A stretch of DNA of 64,000 bases. Origin: Salegentibacter echinorum. Its GTDB lineage: Bacteria; Bacteroidota; Bacteroidia; Flavobacteriales; Flavobacteriaceae. Shown here piece by piece: positions 1-9,174 of the stretch. The translations under genes and the position numbers were made by a program. Position 1 is the first letter of the stretch. Each line of letters begins with the position of its first letter. The notes beneath the pieces were generated by a model that had not been told where the DNA came from, did not search any database, and saw only the letters and a list, made by a program, of their open reading frames with translations. Location of the stretch: positions 1 through 64,000 of the forward strand of contig NZ_FQVT01000006.1 of assembly GCF_900129445.1 (NCBI RefSeq). Direction: 5' to 3'.

Positions 1-171
1 TTTGAATTTTAGACACTTAAATATACTAATTTTCCGCTTTTCTATTGCCTAAAAATTCAAGAAAAATCCCACTTTCTTACATCGAACTCAGGTTACTCAG
101 TTTTTATGGTCATTACCCATTAATTTTATCAACTTTAGGTGTTTAATTAATTAACCAAAAAAAGATGAATT
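1..171. other. Intergenic left edge, no gene seen
   Basis: No open frame with coding character is visible on either strand. The stretch around 79-95 (tcttacatcgaactcagg) resembles a short sequence I recall as dispersed in flavobacterial intergenic DNA. That resemblance is from memory and is unverified. Confidence 0.4.
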
Positions 172-399
172 ATGAAAGATGAAGCAATGAAATGGATAAA
201 GCGGGCAGTAATTTTAAAAGTGGGAAATGCTATACTTAAAAAACCCGCGAGTGCTTTAGGCATTGGTGTATTAGCTGCCGGCGCCGGTTATGTAACCTAT
301 AACTTAATAACGAAGCAGTGCAAAAAGTCACCAAATAAAATTGAGGATATTGAAAACAATAATCCAGAGATTGCAGGTGAGAAAAAGATTGTTGTATAA
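172..399 (+). CDS. Small hypothetical membrane-associated protein
   Basis: This 75-residue protein matches no family I recognise. It has a basic N-terminus, a Gly/Ala-rich hydrophobic stretch at about residues 27-47 that could be one membrane helix or a glycine-zipper-like segment, and a polar, acidic tail. A second in-frame ATG lies five codons downstream, so the start is uncertain. It is followed by a strong hairpin at 478-526 that separates it from the convergent TonB receptor gene. Its small size makes expression plausible but not proven. Confidence 0.55.
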   Translation: MKDEAMKWIKRAVILKVGNAILKKPASALGIGVLAAGAGYVTYNLITKQCKKSPNKIEDIENNNPEIAGEKKIVV

Positions 400-477
400 A
401 TTAATGCTTATAACTTTTACTGCTTATTATCTTATTGTAAAAGTTAGATGATTTTTTTAACTAAATACTAAATACTA

Positions 478-530
478 AATGCCACGTATTCCCGACTTTA
501 AATTATCGGTGAAAATACGTGGCATTATTT
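478..530. terminator. Bidirectional hairpin terminator
   Basis: Perfect 13-bp inverted repeat AATGCCACGTATT (478-490) / AATACGTGGCATT (514-526), with an inner CCGA/TCGG stem and T-rich flank. It sits between the convergent small gene (ends 399) and the TonB receptor gene (ends 693) and could terminate both. Confidence 0.7.
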
Positions 531-692
531 GATTATTGCATCAACGCTATTTGATATTAGTTAAGAAAATAAAGCCTTCGATAGATTTATACTGAGGTTA
601 CCAAAGTGCTCTGGCTAACGAAAATATCACCACACTTCAAATTTTCAAATTATCTCATTTTCAAATTACCACATCAACACATCAACACATCA

Positions 693-2999
693 TCAAATCA
701 TCCATTTTAAGGAAACGGAAATATTTCTTCCAATATTGGAAATACCATCGGGCTTTAAACGAGATAGATGGGAAATATAGTTTTTATCCAGGATATTATT
801 AGCGCTCACAGCCAGCTTAAATTTTAAAGCGCCCAGGGATAAATTTCCTCCCAGGCCAGCGCCTAATAAGCCATAGCCTCCGGTTCGGGTTTCAAAATCA
901 CTGGTGTGGTTTTGGTCAAAAACATTCTTCAGTCTTAGAAACATATATTTTCCTGTAACTGCCTGTTTCTGGTCATTTAATTCTATACGTAAAGTATTGG
1001 TCATGGAATTTGCGGGGATTAAAGGTAGATAAGCGCCGCCATCACGTTTGCCGGTAACCGTTTCAAAACTACTTTCTATATGTAACCAATCTAAAGGATG
1101 CGGATGAATATGCACCCCAACTTCTCCACCATAAAGCCTGGCATCGTCTTGAGTGTAGGCATACACGGGACTTCCTTCCTTAACTCCTCCGGTAGGCTGT
1201 AAATAAATATAATTGTTTATGGTATTATGAAAACCATTAATAAAAGCTTCAAAATGTTTATTACGCCACTCTAAAGAAAGATCGAGCTGAAAGTTTTGTT
1301 CGTGTTCTATATCTTCATTTCCAATTTCATATCTGTTGGTGCCGTGATGAGCTCCATTAGAAGTTAGTTCAGATAAATTTGGCGCTCTAAATCCGGTTGC
1401 GAGATTTAATCTTGCACTCAGTTTTTCGGTAACATTGTATTTTGCTCCCAGGGCACCGTTTATACTTTCAAAAGATTGGTCTATGGCAGGAATGGCTGAA
1501 CTCTCGTGCCCATGATTATCGTGTGTATCATCTTCACCCTTTTCGTGATCGTGTGCTTTTACTTCTTCACTATCAATACTACGGGTGTCAAATCTTAAAC
1601 CGCCCTGAAAATCCCATGCTTCTAAATGTAAATGGGTGGTTGCATAAACACCAAAATCTATGGTAGTCGCATCTGGAATTAAAATTTCCTCTCCAAAATT
1701 AGTATTGGTTTGATGCATACCCTGCACCCCAAAAATTGTTTCAAATTTACCGGTTTTTGGGAGGTTATATTTTAAATTGTAATTAAGGGTTTCCAGGTGC
1801 ATTTCTAAAGCAGGATGTGTTGTGGCATCTTCTTCGTGCATCTCTTCCTCTTCGTCTTCAGCTTCACCATGCTGGTGATTTTCAAATTCCTTTCGGTTAT
1901 TGAATTGATATCCTATTTTAAGATCTAAACTGGAGTTTTTGAAATAGAGTTTGTTTTCTAAACTAAGAATATGATTATCAATTTCCTGATAGGGAAGTAG
2001 TGGGTCCTTATCTGTAGATTGCTTGCCAATTTCTTCTGGGATTCCAATTTTAGACCTATTAAAATTATATCTTAAATCGGCTTTATATTTAGAGTCCTGA
2101 TAGCCTATACCAGCCTTAAAATCGGTTTCATTAAAGCGGGTGTTGGTGACCCTTTTTCCATCACCGGTTTTATAATCACTATGGGTGGCATAACTTCCAC
2201 GTCCCAAAATTTTAAAATGCTCTCCTGAAGTTTTAACCATTGCACTTCCCTGGTAGGCCCGGGTGTTGCTAAAATAATCGGTATCAACTGCAGCGTTGGT
2301 TTCATTTTGCCTGGCATACTTCTCAGGATTTAAATAGAGTACTCCGCCAATGGCATCGCTACCGTAAAGTAGGGAAGCAGGGCCTTTTATCACCTCAACA
2401 CTTCCTATGCCTTTAGAACTAATTCCTAAACCATGTTCATCGCCGTACTGCTGATTTTCCATTCTTACTCCCTGGGTGTAAACCAAAACCCGGTTAGAAC
2501 TTAATCCCCTAATTACTGGCTTACCAATTCCCACACCGGTAGTTAAACTTTCTACTCCGGCCATTTGAGAAATACCATCGCTTAATGTTACTGCGCCTTT
2601 TCGGTTTAATTCTGCAACATTTTCACGTTCTACCCGCATCACATTTTCACTTTGTAATTGATGGAATGGGGTTGATATAATAACTTCTTCCATTTCTATA
2701 GCCGAAGGGGAAATGGCAAAGTTCATATTAATATTTTCCTGAAAATCAATTTCGGTGGAATATGTTGTAAACCCTATGGATGAGATTAACATTTTATAAT
2801 TTCCATTGGGAATATTTTTTATAATAAATTTTCCGTTCTCGTCACTCATTGAACCTTTACCGAGTTCCGGTATATAAATATTGGCACTAAAAACCGTCTC
2901 TCCGGTTTCTGCATTTGTAATTTGACCAGAGAAATCGTTTTGGGCATAGATAATTGAACTAACCGCGATTAGCAGCAGCGTTAGAAATAAATTTTTCAT
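693..2999 (-). CDS. TonB-dependent outer-membrane receptor, probably for a metal ion or metal complex
   Basis: This 768-residue receptor has a signal peptide (1-19), a carboxypeptidase-regulatory-like domain (about 22-105), a plug (about 115-225; IRGLSSNRVLVYTQGVRM and VEVIKGPASLLYGSDAIGG) and a C-terminal beta-barrel. Two predicted outer loops are very rich in His, Asp and Glu (about 375-401 and 482-500). That recalls zinc-type receptors such as ZnuD, in which His-rich loops capture metal. The substrate is an inference from these loops and from the His/Cys-rich secreted protein encoded just upstream (3247-3564). A siderophore or cobalamin role is not excluded. The N-terminal domain replaces a signalling domain, so direct sigma/anti-sigma control is not expected. 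Confidence 0.9.
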   Translation of the reverse strand: MKNLFLTLLLIAVSSIIYAQNDFSGQITNAETGETVFSANIYIPELGKGSMSDENGKFIIKNIPNGNYKMLISSIGFTTYSTEIDFQENINMNFAISPSAIEMEEVIISTPFHQLQSENVMRVERENVAELNRKGAVTLSDGISQMAGVESLTTGVGIGKPVIRGLSSNRVLVYTQGVRMENQQYGDEHGLGISSKGIGSVEVIKGPASLLYGSDAIGGVLYLNPEKYARQNETNAAVDTDYFSNTRAYQGSAMVKTSGEHFKILGRGSYATHSDYKTGDGKRVTNTRFNETDFKAGIGYQDSKYKADLRYNFNRSKIGIPEEIGKQSTDKDPLLPYQEIDNHILSLENKLYFKNSSLDLKIGYQFNNRKEFENHQHGEAEDEEEEMHEEDATTHPALEMHLETLNYNLKYNLPKTGKFETIFGVQGMHQTNTNFGEEILIPDATTIDFGVYATTHLHLEAWDFQGGLRFDTRSIDSEEVKAHDHEKGEDDTHDNHGHESSAIPAIDQSFESINGALGAKYNVTEKLSARLNLATGFRAPNLSELTSNGAHHGTNRYEIGNEDIEHEQNFQLDLSLEWRNKHFEAFINGFHNTINNYIYLQPTGGVKEGSPVYAYTQDDARLYGGEVGVHIHPHPLDWLHIESSFETVTGKRDGGAYLPLIPANSMTNTLRIELNDQKQAVTGKYMFLRLKNVFDQNHTSDFETRTGGYGLLGAGLGGNLSLGALKFKLAVSANNILDKNYISHLSRLKPDGISNIGRNISVSLKWMI

Positions 3000-3156
3000 A
3001 AAAATTCTTTAGATAATTATTAGACTAATGGGCGTTTCTCTAACATTCAACAGTATTTTATAGGCTTAAAGCCAACAATTGATGTTGAAAGAGTTACGGG
3101 ATTAGCTTAGTGTTTTTTTAACAAGCGTAGATCCTATACCAAAAAGTATCATTAAG

Positions 3157-3174
3157 CTGAAGAAATCTTCAGCA
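3157..3174. promoter_or_regulatory. Perfect palindrome upstream of the TonB receptor gene
   Basis: GCTGAAGA-AA-TCTTCAGC: perfect 8-bp arms around a 2-bp centre, about 160 bp upstream of the receptor start. A 2-nt centre cannot form a normal RNA loop, so a dimeric protein-binding site is more likely than a terminator. No regulator can be assigned. Confidence 0.35.
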
Positions 3175-3246
3175 TTTCCCATATCCTATGTGCTTCCGAA
3201 TTCCGGAATAATAGTTTGAGAAAAATTCAAATTATAAGTTTTGGTA

Positions 3247-3564
3247 TTAGGCCGAAAGTGGTGGGCCGCGAAGCTCGTAAGGTAGTTTTTGATAATCGCT
3301 TAAAAACTGATAAAAATCGAAAAATATTAAAGTAGGCGTCTGGGCTAAAACAGGTTCAAACTTAATAAAGTTTACAACTACTGCGGGATTTTTATGAAAA
3401 GAGTGTAGCTCACAATCCAGATTTTTGGCGTGAAAATGATTTTCTGCGTAATTAATACAAAGTTCGTGGGTATGACCACTAAAGATATGAGCAAAATTAA
3501 CAGCGCTAGGAAATAAAAGCATCCCAGCCATCATTAAAATTAATACGTTTCTTAGAAAATTCAA
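3247..3564 (-). CDS. Small secreted or anchored His/Cys-rich protein
   Basis: This 105-residue protein has an N-terminal hydrophobic helix (about 5-24), then a His/Cys-rich section at 26-58 with seven His and two Cys, including GHTH, ENHFHAKNLDC and HSFH spacings. The set could bind a transition metal in the periplasm. It lies 3 bp after the 101-residue membrane gene and just before the His-loop TonB receptor, all on the minus strand, so a joint role in metal handling is reasonable. I do not recognise a named family. Confidence 0.65.
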   Translation of the reverse strand: MNFLRNVLILMMAGMLLFPSAVNFAHIFSGHTHELCINYAENHFHAKNLDCELHSFHKNPAVVVNFIKFEPVLAQTPTLIFFDFYQFLSDYQKLPYELRGPPLSA

Positions 3565-3567
3565 TTT

Positions 3568-3873
3568 TTAATTCTGAAATAATTTAGATAAACCCAATCG
3601 TCCCAAAGTCTTTTTTTGGAAAGCCCAGAAAAATTTAAATTGTCCAAATACCCATCCAAAGCTTACTAGTAATACCTGATAAAGTGGAAATATCAATAGA
3701 ATTCTAACGCTCCAATACAGTGCCCAATGGGAGGTTTCTTGATGAATTCCGAGAAAATTACACACTGGCGCCGCAAGTTTAGCAGCCGTAGAACCTGTAA
3801 TGGCAAAGACCAAAATGATGATGAAAATCTGAAAATTAGATTTAATTCCCCAGCGTTTTTTCAATTTCTCCAT
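3568..3873 (-). CDS. Small integral membrane protein, DUF6787-like
   Basis: This 101-residue protein has two long hydrophobic segments (about 15-40 and 50-75) and a conserved-looking basic start (MEKLKKRWGIKSNFQ). The pattern recalls the short DUF6787 membrane proteins of Bacteroidota, which have no known function. I assign the family from memory with moderate confidence. The stop is 3 bp before the His/Cys-rich protein gene, so the two are probably co-transcribed. Confidence 0.7.
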   Translation of the reverse strand: MEKLKKRWGIKSNFQIFIIILVFAITGSTAAKLAAPVCNFLGIHQETSHWALYWSVRILLIFPLYQVLLVSFGWVFGQFKFFWAFQKKTLGRLGLSKLFQN

Positions 3874-3917
3874 AAAGCAAAAGTACTAAAAGCTAACTAT
3901 AATTAAAATTTTAGTTG

Positions 3918-4337
3918 TTAAATGCGGGTAGGAACAGAAAATCGCTGTTCATAATGCCGACTGAAATACACAAAATAATTATATAAAAGATAATTTACTT
4001 CATAGCCGTAATCTATCCTCGGTTCATAATTAATTTCCTGCAAATATAAGTTGGGATCGTAAGCCTGCGGTTGCCGTACACGAGAATTATACTCTGAAAC
4101 CAAAACCCTGTTTTTACTTTCAAGATACTGCTGGGAATAATAACCTTCTGGTTTTGCCACCGAATTAATGAAGAGGTTAAAGCCCGGTTCAATAATTATG
4201 ATTTCATATTCCAGACTATCATTAGCGATGCGCACGGTATCATTTCCCAGTTTGGAATCTTTAAGATTTCGATCCCGGCTGGAGCCACAGCTGTAAATAA
4301 ACAAGCCTAATAATAGTACGTAAATAAAATTTTTCAT
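3918..4337 (-). CDS. Lipoprotein, DUF6146-like
   Basis: This 139-residue lipoprotein has a short signal and a lipobox ending at Cys17 (IYSCGSS). The mature part contains a stretch (EYEIIIIEPGFNLFINS) and aromatic, Tyr-rich segments typical of the DUF6146 family of Bacteroidota lipoproteins, whose function is unknown. It is expected in the outer or inner membrane facing the periplasm. It is followed after 44 bp by the small membrane protein gene on the same strand. Confidence 0.7.
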   Translation of the reverse strand: MKNFIYVLLLGLFIYSCGSSRDRNLKDSKLGNDTVRIANDSLEYEIIIIEPGFNLFINSVAKPEGYYSQQYLESKNRVLVSEYNSRVRQPQAYDPNLYLQEINYEPRIDYGYEVNYLLYNYFVYFSRHYEQRFSVPTRI

Positions 4338-4653
4338 TGTTTTTAAAAAAATAGTGCAATTACCGTGCAGTTAATTTTATTTGATGTGTAAAGAGTAGAA
4401 AAGCAATTGAGTTTTCATTCTTAATCATTAATGTTTGATAGAAAAAGTACCTCCCAGGTCAGTCTTTCTTTGTATCAAAGCCAAAGAGCGATTTCAGAAA
4501 TCCCCATTTTTATTGACTTAGATTAATTGAAAAACCTTATTAGTGAAAAAGCGGGATTCTATTTTAGTTAGACTGTAATATTTTCTCTTTATTCTAACAG
4601 TAAAGCGTCACAATGGCTATAGGGGTTGTTTCCTTTATTGGAAAAATTGATTT
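4338..4653. other. Intergenic, no convincing gene
   Basis: AT-rich region between two minus-strand genes. On the minus strand around 4485-4515 a short open stretch reads WGFLKSLFGFDTKKD before a stop. It has no start codon and no room for a domain, so I treat it as chance or a degraded remnant. Confidence 0.3.
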
Positions 4654-5271
4654 TTATTTTCCACCCAGCATACCTCCCAGTAAGCTGCCACCTTTTTTAC
4701 CCTTTTTACCCATAAGCATTCCGCCAATATCATCCATTACGTTCCCATCGCCATTGGAGTCTAACATGCTCTCAATTAAAGATTGATCGTGTGAGGAGTT
4801 AGCGCCCATAACCGAACTTAATAAACCTGAAAGTCCCGAGGTTCCCACATTGTCTTTTCTTTTTTGCTTCCCCAAAAGACCCATAACTACGGGTGCTGCC
4901 ATTTGCAAAATATTACCTACCGAATTTTCATCTAAATTCAGCGCAGTGGCAATAGTTTTTATAATGCCGCCTTGTTTGTTCCCTAATACATGATTAAGTA
5001 TTTTACTGCCCTCGCCGCTAAGATCTTCTGCGTCTTTGTTATCCAGGTTATTCAGTAATTCACCATCGTGTTTGTCGCTTTGTAAAGCCTTATTTAAATT
5101 TTCTGCGCCCTGTGGTTCTTTGGTGTTCTTTTTCATAGCGCCGAGAATTAAAGGCAGCGCCATTCCTAAAACAGAACTCACTTTGTCCTTGTCTGCTGAA
5201 GTTTTAGCACTAGCCTTATTTATAAGTTGCTCCCCGGTTTGAGTATTTAAAAGATCTAATATTGATGCCAT
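4654..5271 (-). CDS. DUF937 domain protein
   Basis: This 205-residue cytosolic protein starts MASILDLLNTQTGEQLINKA, typical of DUF937 (YidB-like) proteins. Helical segments end in short hydrophobic patches (VSSVLGMALPLILGAMKK; ILQMAAPVVMGLLGKQKRK). An acidic SNGDGNVMDDIGGM segment near 173-186 looks like a Ca-loop-like DxDG motif. The C-terminus is Gly/Lys/Leu-rich (MGKKGKKGGSLLGGML). The molecular role of the family is unknown. It has its own upstream region of 315 bp and is probably monocistronic. Confidence 0.85.
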   Translation of the reverse strand: MASILDLLNTQTGEQLINKASAKTSADKDKVSSVLGMALPLILGAMKKNTKEPQGAENLNKALQSDKHDGELLNNLDNKDAEDLSGEGSKILNHVLGNKQGGIIKTIATALNLDENSVGNILQMAAPVVMGLLGKQKRKDNVGTSGLSGLLSSVMGANSSHDQSLIESMLDSNGDGNVMDDIGGMLMGKKGKKGGSLLGGMLGGK

Positions 5272-5586
5272 AGTTATCTGTGATTTATCGCCTAAATATG
5301 AGGCGTATATTTAATAAGTGTAAATTGTTTTAATGATTTAGTCTGAAATTTTATTATTCATTGTCAAAACGACTTATATGATTTAAAAATAACAATTTTA
5401 ATTATTTCTATTTCAGTATAGTTTCTTAAAAATTAGTATGGGTTAGTAAATGTCTGCAAGTAGTAATAGCTTATACAATACCATTTCATTTTGAAAAAAT
5501 ATGCCATAAGTCCCTGATGCGAGAGACCTCACAGGTTTTAGAAACTTGTGAGGTCTCAATACGGCCTAATTGCATTAATCCCAATT
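5272..5586. other. Intergenic with one long palindrome
   Basis: The region lies between the end of the minus-strand serA gene and the start of the minus-strand DUF937 gene. It holds the palindromic element at 5523-5557, described separately, and otherwise AT-rich sequence with no gene. Confidence 0.5.
5523..5557. repeat. Palindromic intergenic element, copy 1 (ACCT..AGGTTTT type)
   Basis: GAGACCTCACAGGTTT (5523-5538) pairs with 5542-5557 at 15 of 16 positions around TAG. Two relatives with the same plan occur at 40080-40105 and 48289-48313. It lies about 30 bp after the serA stop and may act as a terminator hairpin, although no T-tract follows. Confidence 0.6.
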
Positions 5587-6594
5587 TTACTTCTTAAAAT
5601 AAGAGATAATCCCATCAGCAAGTTCTAAACCTATGCGTTCCTGGGCTTCTAAGGTAGAGGCTCCAATATGCGGACTCAAAGATAGTTGCTCGTTCATTAA
5701 TAGTTTTATGGCCGGTCTTGGTTCGGCTTCATAAGTATCTAAACCTGCAAAAGCTACCTTGCCATTATCAATTGCTTCCAAAAGAGCAACTTCATCTATT
5801 ACGCCACCACGGGCAGTATTTATAATGCCTACTCCGGTTTTCATTGCTTGAAATTCCTTCTTGCTTAGTATAGGTGTTTCCTGGGCCGGAACGTGGATAC
5901 TAATAAAATCAGCATGTTTTATAAGTTCTTCTACCGGCTCGGTTTCAATAGGGATTTCTATACTTTGGTGGTTGTAAAATTCTAGAGTAATAAGTTCTTT
6001 TCCAACTGTTTTATCGCTGGCAATCACTTTCATACCTAAGCCCAAAGCAATTTTTGCTACTTTTTTTCCAATTCTTCCAAATCCAATAATTCCTAAAGTT
6101 TTTCTTCTTAACTCAGTTCCCGCCGAATAGGCTTTTTTTAATTCCCTGAACCGGGATTCTCCTTCCAGAGGCATATTTCTATTGGAATCAAAGAGTTTTC
6201 TAACGCCGCTAAAAAGATGGGCAAAAACCAGTTCGGCTACAGAATCTGAAGCCGCATTTGGTGTATTGATCACTTTTATATTCTTACTTTCGGCGTAATC
6301 TAAAGCGATATTGTCTAATCCCACTCCGGCGCGACCAATTAGTTTTAATCCTGGACAGGAGTCTATTATTTCTTTATCTACTGCTGTCGCACTGCGCACC
6401 AACAAAACCTGTATGTCCTTATCATTTATATAATTAGACAATTGTGGCTGTGCAACTTTGGTAGTGATAACCTCAAAACCTGCTTTTTCCAAAGCTTGCA
6501 AACCAGATAGCGCAAGACCATCATTAGCTAATATTTTAATTTTATTAGTTTCTACTGGACTTTTGGGTTTGTTAAAGAAATCTTCTGGCTTCAT
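5587..6594 (-). CDS. serA: D-3-phosphoglycerate dehydrogenase
   Basis: This 335-residue NAD-dependent D-2-hydroxyacid dehydrogenase oxidises 3-phosphoglycerate to 3-phosphohydroxypyruvate, the first step of serine synthesis. The Rossmann glycine motif (GIIGFGRIGKKVAKIA), the substrate-binding Arg in NTARGGVIDE and the catalytic His in SPHIGAST are present. There is no C-terminal ACT domain, so the serine feedback site of long SerA proteins is absent. It follows serC by 83 bp on the same strand, which supports the assignment over other 2-hydroxyacid dehydrogenases. Confidence 0.93.
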   Translation of the reverse strand: MKPEDFFNKPKSPVETNKIKILANDGLALSGLQALEKAGFEVITTKVAQPQLSNYINDKDIQVLLVRSATAVDKEIIDSCPGLKLIGRAGVGLDNIALDYAESKNIKVINTPNAASDSVAELVFAHLFSGVRKLFDSNRNMPLEGESRFRELKKAYSAGTELRRKTLGIIGFGRIGKKVAKIALGLGMKVIASDKTVGKELITLEFYNHQSIEIPIETEPVEELIKHADFISIHVPAQETPILSKKEFQAMKTGVGIINTARGGVIDEVALLEAIDNGKVAFAGLDTYEAEPRPAIKLLMNEQLSLSPHIGASTLEAQERIGLELADGIISYFKK

Positions 6595-6677
6595 ATTTTA
6601 TCGTTTAATGACGTCTCCCATAATTAAATTAATGATTTCTAAATATAAGTATAGAGACTAAAATCCTATTCAGTTTT

Positions 6678-7742
6678 TTAATTTTGCTCTTCTAGTTTTT
6701 GCATACAGGAAACAAGGACTTCAACGCTTTCAAGTCTTAGCGCATTATACATAGATGCGCGATAGCCTCCTACACTTCTGTGGCCGTTTAAACCATTAAT
6801 TCCTGCATTTTTCCAAAGCTCGTCAAAAGCTTCTTTCCTACTTTCGTCTGTGAGATTAAAAGTAACATTCATAGGTGAACGATCTTCAGGAGCAGCAAAA
6901 CCTTTAAATAGAGGATTTCTGTCTATCTCCTTATATAATAAATCGGCTTTAGCGTTGTTGTTTTGCTCCATCGCTTTTATTCCGCCGTTATTTTTAATCC
7001 ATCGCAATGTTAATAGTGAGACATAAACCGCATAAACTGCAGGGGTGTTAAACATGCTGTCTTTTTCCAGGTGCACTTTATAATTTAGCATAGAAGGCAC
7101 TTCGCGTTCAACTTTTTTAATGAGATCATTTTTAATCACAACCAAAGTAGTGCCTGCGGGACCCATATTTTTTTGCGCTCCTGCATAGATAAGGTCAAAT
7201 TTCGAAAAATCCATCTCCCTGGAAAAAATATCACTACTCATATCACAGAACAATGGCGCGTCTATATTTGGGAAATCTTTTATTTGAGTACCGTAAATAG
7301 TATTATTACTGGTACAGTGTAAGTAATCCAGCCCGGAAGGAATTTTATAGTCTTTTGGAATATAATTGAAATTTTTGTCTTTTGATGATCCAACTTCTAC
7401 AACTTCGCCAAAGAGTTTAGCTTCTTTTATCGCTTTAGAAGACCAGGTACCGGTATTGAGATATCCGGCTTTTTTATTTAAAAAATTGTAGGCAGTCATT
7501 AAAAATTGTGTGCTTGCTCCACCGTGTAAAAAAAGTGCTGAATATCCTTTATTCTCCAATCCTAAAAGCTGAAGCGCCAAACTCCTGGCTTCCTCAATGA
7601 CCGACACAAAGGCCTCACTGCGGTGTGAGATTTCTAAAATAGACAAACCTGAATTTTGAAAATCTAAAATTCCCTGTGATGCTTCTTCAAAAACTTCTTG
7701 TGGTAATATACAGGGACCAGCGCTAAAATTATGTTTTTTCAT
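6678..7742 (-). CDS. serC: Phosphoserine aminotransferase
   Basis: This 354-residue PLP enzyme transfers the amino group of glutamate to 3-phosphohydroxypyruvate, giving phosphoserine; it also serves pyridoxal phosphate synthesis in many bacteria. It starts with the family signature MKKHNFSAGPCILP and carries the PLP-lysine motif YAGAQKNMGPAG, plus the substrate loop HRSVGGYRASMYNA near the end. Length and motifs are canonical. It lies between the LuxC-like reductase and serA, all on the minus strand, an order conserved in flavobacteria. Confidence 0.95.
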   Translation of the reverse strand: MKKHNFSAGPCILPQEVFEEASQGILDFQNSGLSILEISHRSEAFVSVIEEARSLALQLLGLENKGYSALFLHGGASTQFLMTAYNFLNKKAGYLNTGTWSSKAIKEAKLFGEVVEVGSSKDKNFNYIPKDYKIPSGLDYLHCTSNNTIYGTQIKDFPNIDAPLFCDMSSDIFSREMDFSKFDLIYAGAQKNMGPAGTTLVVIKNDLIKKVEREVPSMLNYKVHLEKDSMFNTPAVYAVYVSLLTLRWIKNNGGIKAMEQNNNAKADLLYKEIDRNPLFKGFAAPEDRSPMNVTFNLTDESRKEAFDELWKNAGINGLNGHRSVGGYRASMYNALRLESVEVLVSCMQKLEEQN

Positions 7743-7803
7743 TTTAAATATTATTTGTCATTGTAGTTTTGAGCTACAACCTATTTATCAAAATTTCCAG
7801 CCT

Positions 7804-8859
7804 TTATAGTTCCTCCAGGAACTTTAAAGTATCTACTCCGTCGGCATAATCCCAAAGTTTTGGAGTTTGCGTTTCCCCAAAATCCACTTCAAAAGATTGG
7901 CCTACCACGCATTGCAATTTATCTTCCTGCCTCTTTAATATTTCCTGAAGTTTCTCCTTATTTTCATATTCTTCATAAAATAAGCTGGCAATAGGAGAAC
8001 CAAAGCCTTCGTCTTTTTTAAGCACAAGAAAGCCATTGTCTAATAATTTAAAATCACTCATTAAATACACCGCCTTGTTATAGTCATAATTATTAGCATA
8101 TTTGGCAGAATTCAATAAGTCTTTCCAGGGAAAAATTGCTTCAAAAAAAGCTTTAAAATCATAGTTTTTTGGAACATAAAGTTTGGAAACATTTCTACAG
8201 CCCAGGCCAAAATATCTAAAAATATCCTTGCCAAGGGCTTCTAATTCTTTCTTATTCTCGTCACCCGAAAGCACCGCCACCGAATTTCGGTTTTTTCTAA
8301 TAATACTCGGTTTTTTAGAAAAATAATATTCAAAATACCGGGCTGTATTATCACTTCCGGTAGCGATTACTGCGTCGAAATTTTCCAATTTTTCTTCGGA
8401 AAAATGAATGCGATCTTCAAATTCAGGGGCGATATCCATAAGATATGCTGCGATAACCGGTAATAATTGCTTATCGTTAGAAGATTGTTTTACCAAAACA
8501 TGATGACCTGAAATTAATACGGAGAGAAAATCGTGAAATCCAACTAAGGGGATATTTCCCGCCATAATTACCGCGACCGTTTTTGGGGTTTTGGGAGCTA
8601 AACTGTAATCTTTTAACCACTTATCTAAATTGGGCTTGGTTAGAGCTTCACTCCATTGCTGGAGAGAGAAAATCACATTATCTCTGGTAAACCATCCGTT
8701 ATAGTGAACTGCCTGACTTATTTTATGATTTAATTCATTATAAAAAACATTATTCCGGGTGTCCTTTTTTGCTGAATCTTTATTTATTAGGGTGAATTCT
8801 CCAAGAAATTCCCCAAGTTTTATAAAATGTAATTTTCTTTCTTCGATTGTCATTTCCAT
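7804..8859 (-). CDS. LuxC-family acyl-CoA/acyl-ACP reductase-like protein
   Basis: This 351-residue protein belongs to the LuxC branch of the aldehyde dehydrogenase superfamily. Visible motifs are the Rossmann region (VAVIMAGNIPLVGFHDFLSVL), IATGSDNTARYFEYYF, and the active-site Cys region GLGCRNVSKLYVP. LuxC proteins reduce activated fatty acyl groups to aldehydes, but the physiological substrate in flavobacteria is unknown. It is shorter than bioluminescence LuxC, which exceeds 450 residues. It is divergent from the ferredoxin gene across a 315-bp gap, which may link it to a reductant supply. Confidence 0.88.
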   Translation of the reverse strand: MEMTIEERKLHFIKLGEFLGEFTLINKDSAKKDTRNNVFYNELNHKISQAVHYNGWFTRDNVIFSLQQWSEALTKPNLDKWLKDYSLAPKTPKTVAVIMAGNIPLVGFHDFLSVLISGHHVLVKQSSNDKQLLPVIAAYLMDIAPEFEDRIHFSEEKLENFDAVIATGSDNTARYFEYYFSKKPSIIRKNRNSVAVLSGDENKKELEALGKDIFRYFGLGCRNVSKLYVPKNYDFKAFFEAIFPWKDLLNSAKYANNYDYNKAVYLMSDFKLLDNGFLVLKKDEGFGSPIASLFYEEYENKEKLQEILKRQEDKLQCVVGQSFEVDFGETQTPKLWDYADGVDTLKFLEEL

Positions 8860-9174
8860 ATTTGGTTATGATAGCCAATGGCTTTAAATTTGTACGCGAA
8901 ATTAAAACTTAAGCTGGCAAACTCCTAAAAAACATAGGAAAACCCCAATAAGTTTTTGATTTAATTAACCTGAGGCTTGTTTGAAGAAATTTTAGCATAG
9001 ATTTTCAAGGTTTCTGAATGTGTTCCTGGCATTACCGGAGACATTAAAAATAGGATAACAGAAGTTTCAATTAATATTGGAAAATATCTAAGAAATGAAA
9101 AACTATTTTTTCAGAATAAATGATAAAAAATCTACAAGTAAGTAATTTAAACCAGCTCGTATAAAGATAAAAAT
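8860..9174. other. Divergent intergenic region between reductase and ferredoxin genes
   Basis: AT-rich region between two divergent genes, so it must hold promoters for both. I could not find a full TTTG / TAnnTTTG pair for either gene. No small gene is supported. Confidence 0.4.

Noticed and set aside
4485-4515. Short minus-strand frame WGFLKSLFGFDTKKD
   Set aside because: No start codon in frame, too short, no family match; treated as chance or decay.
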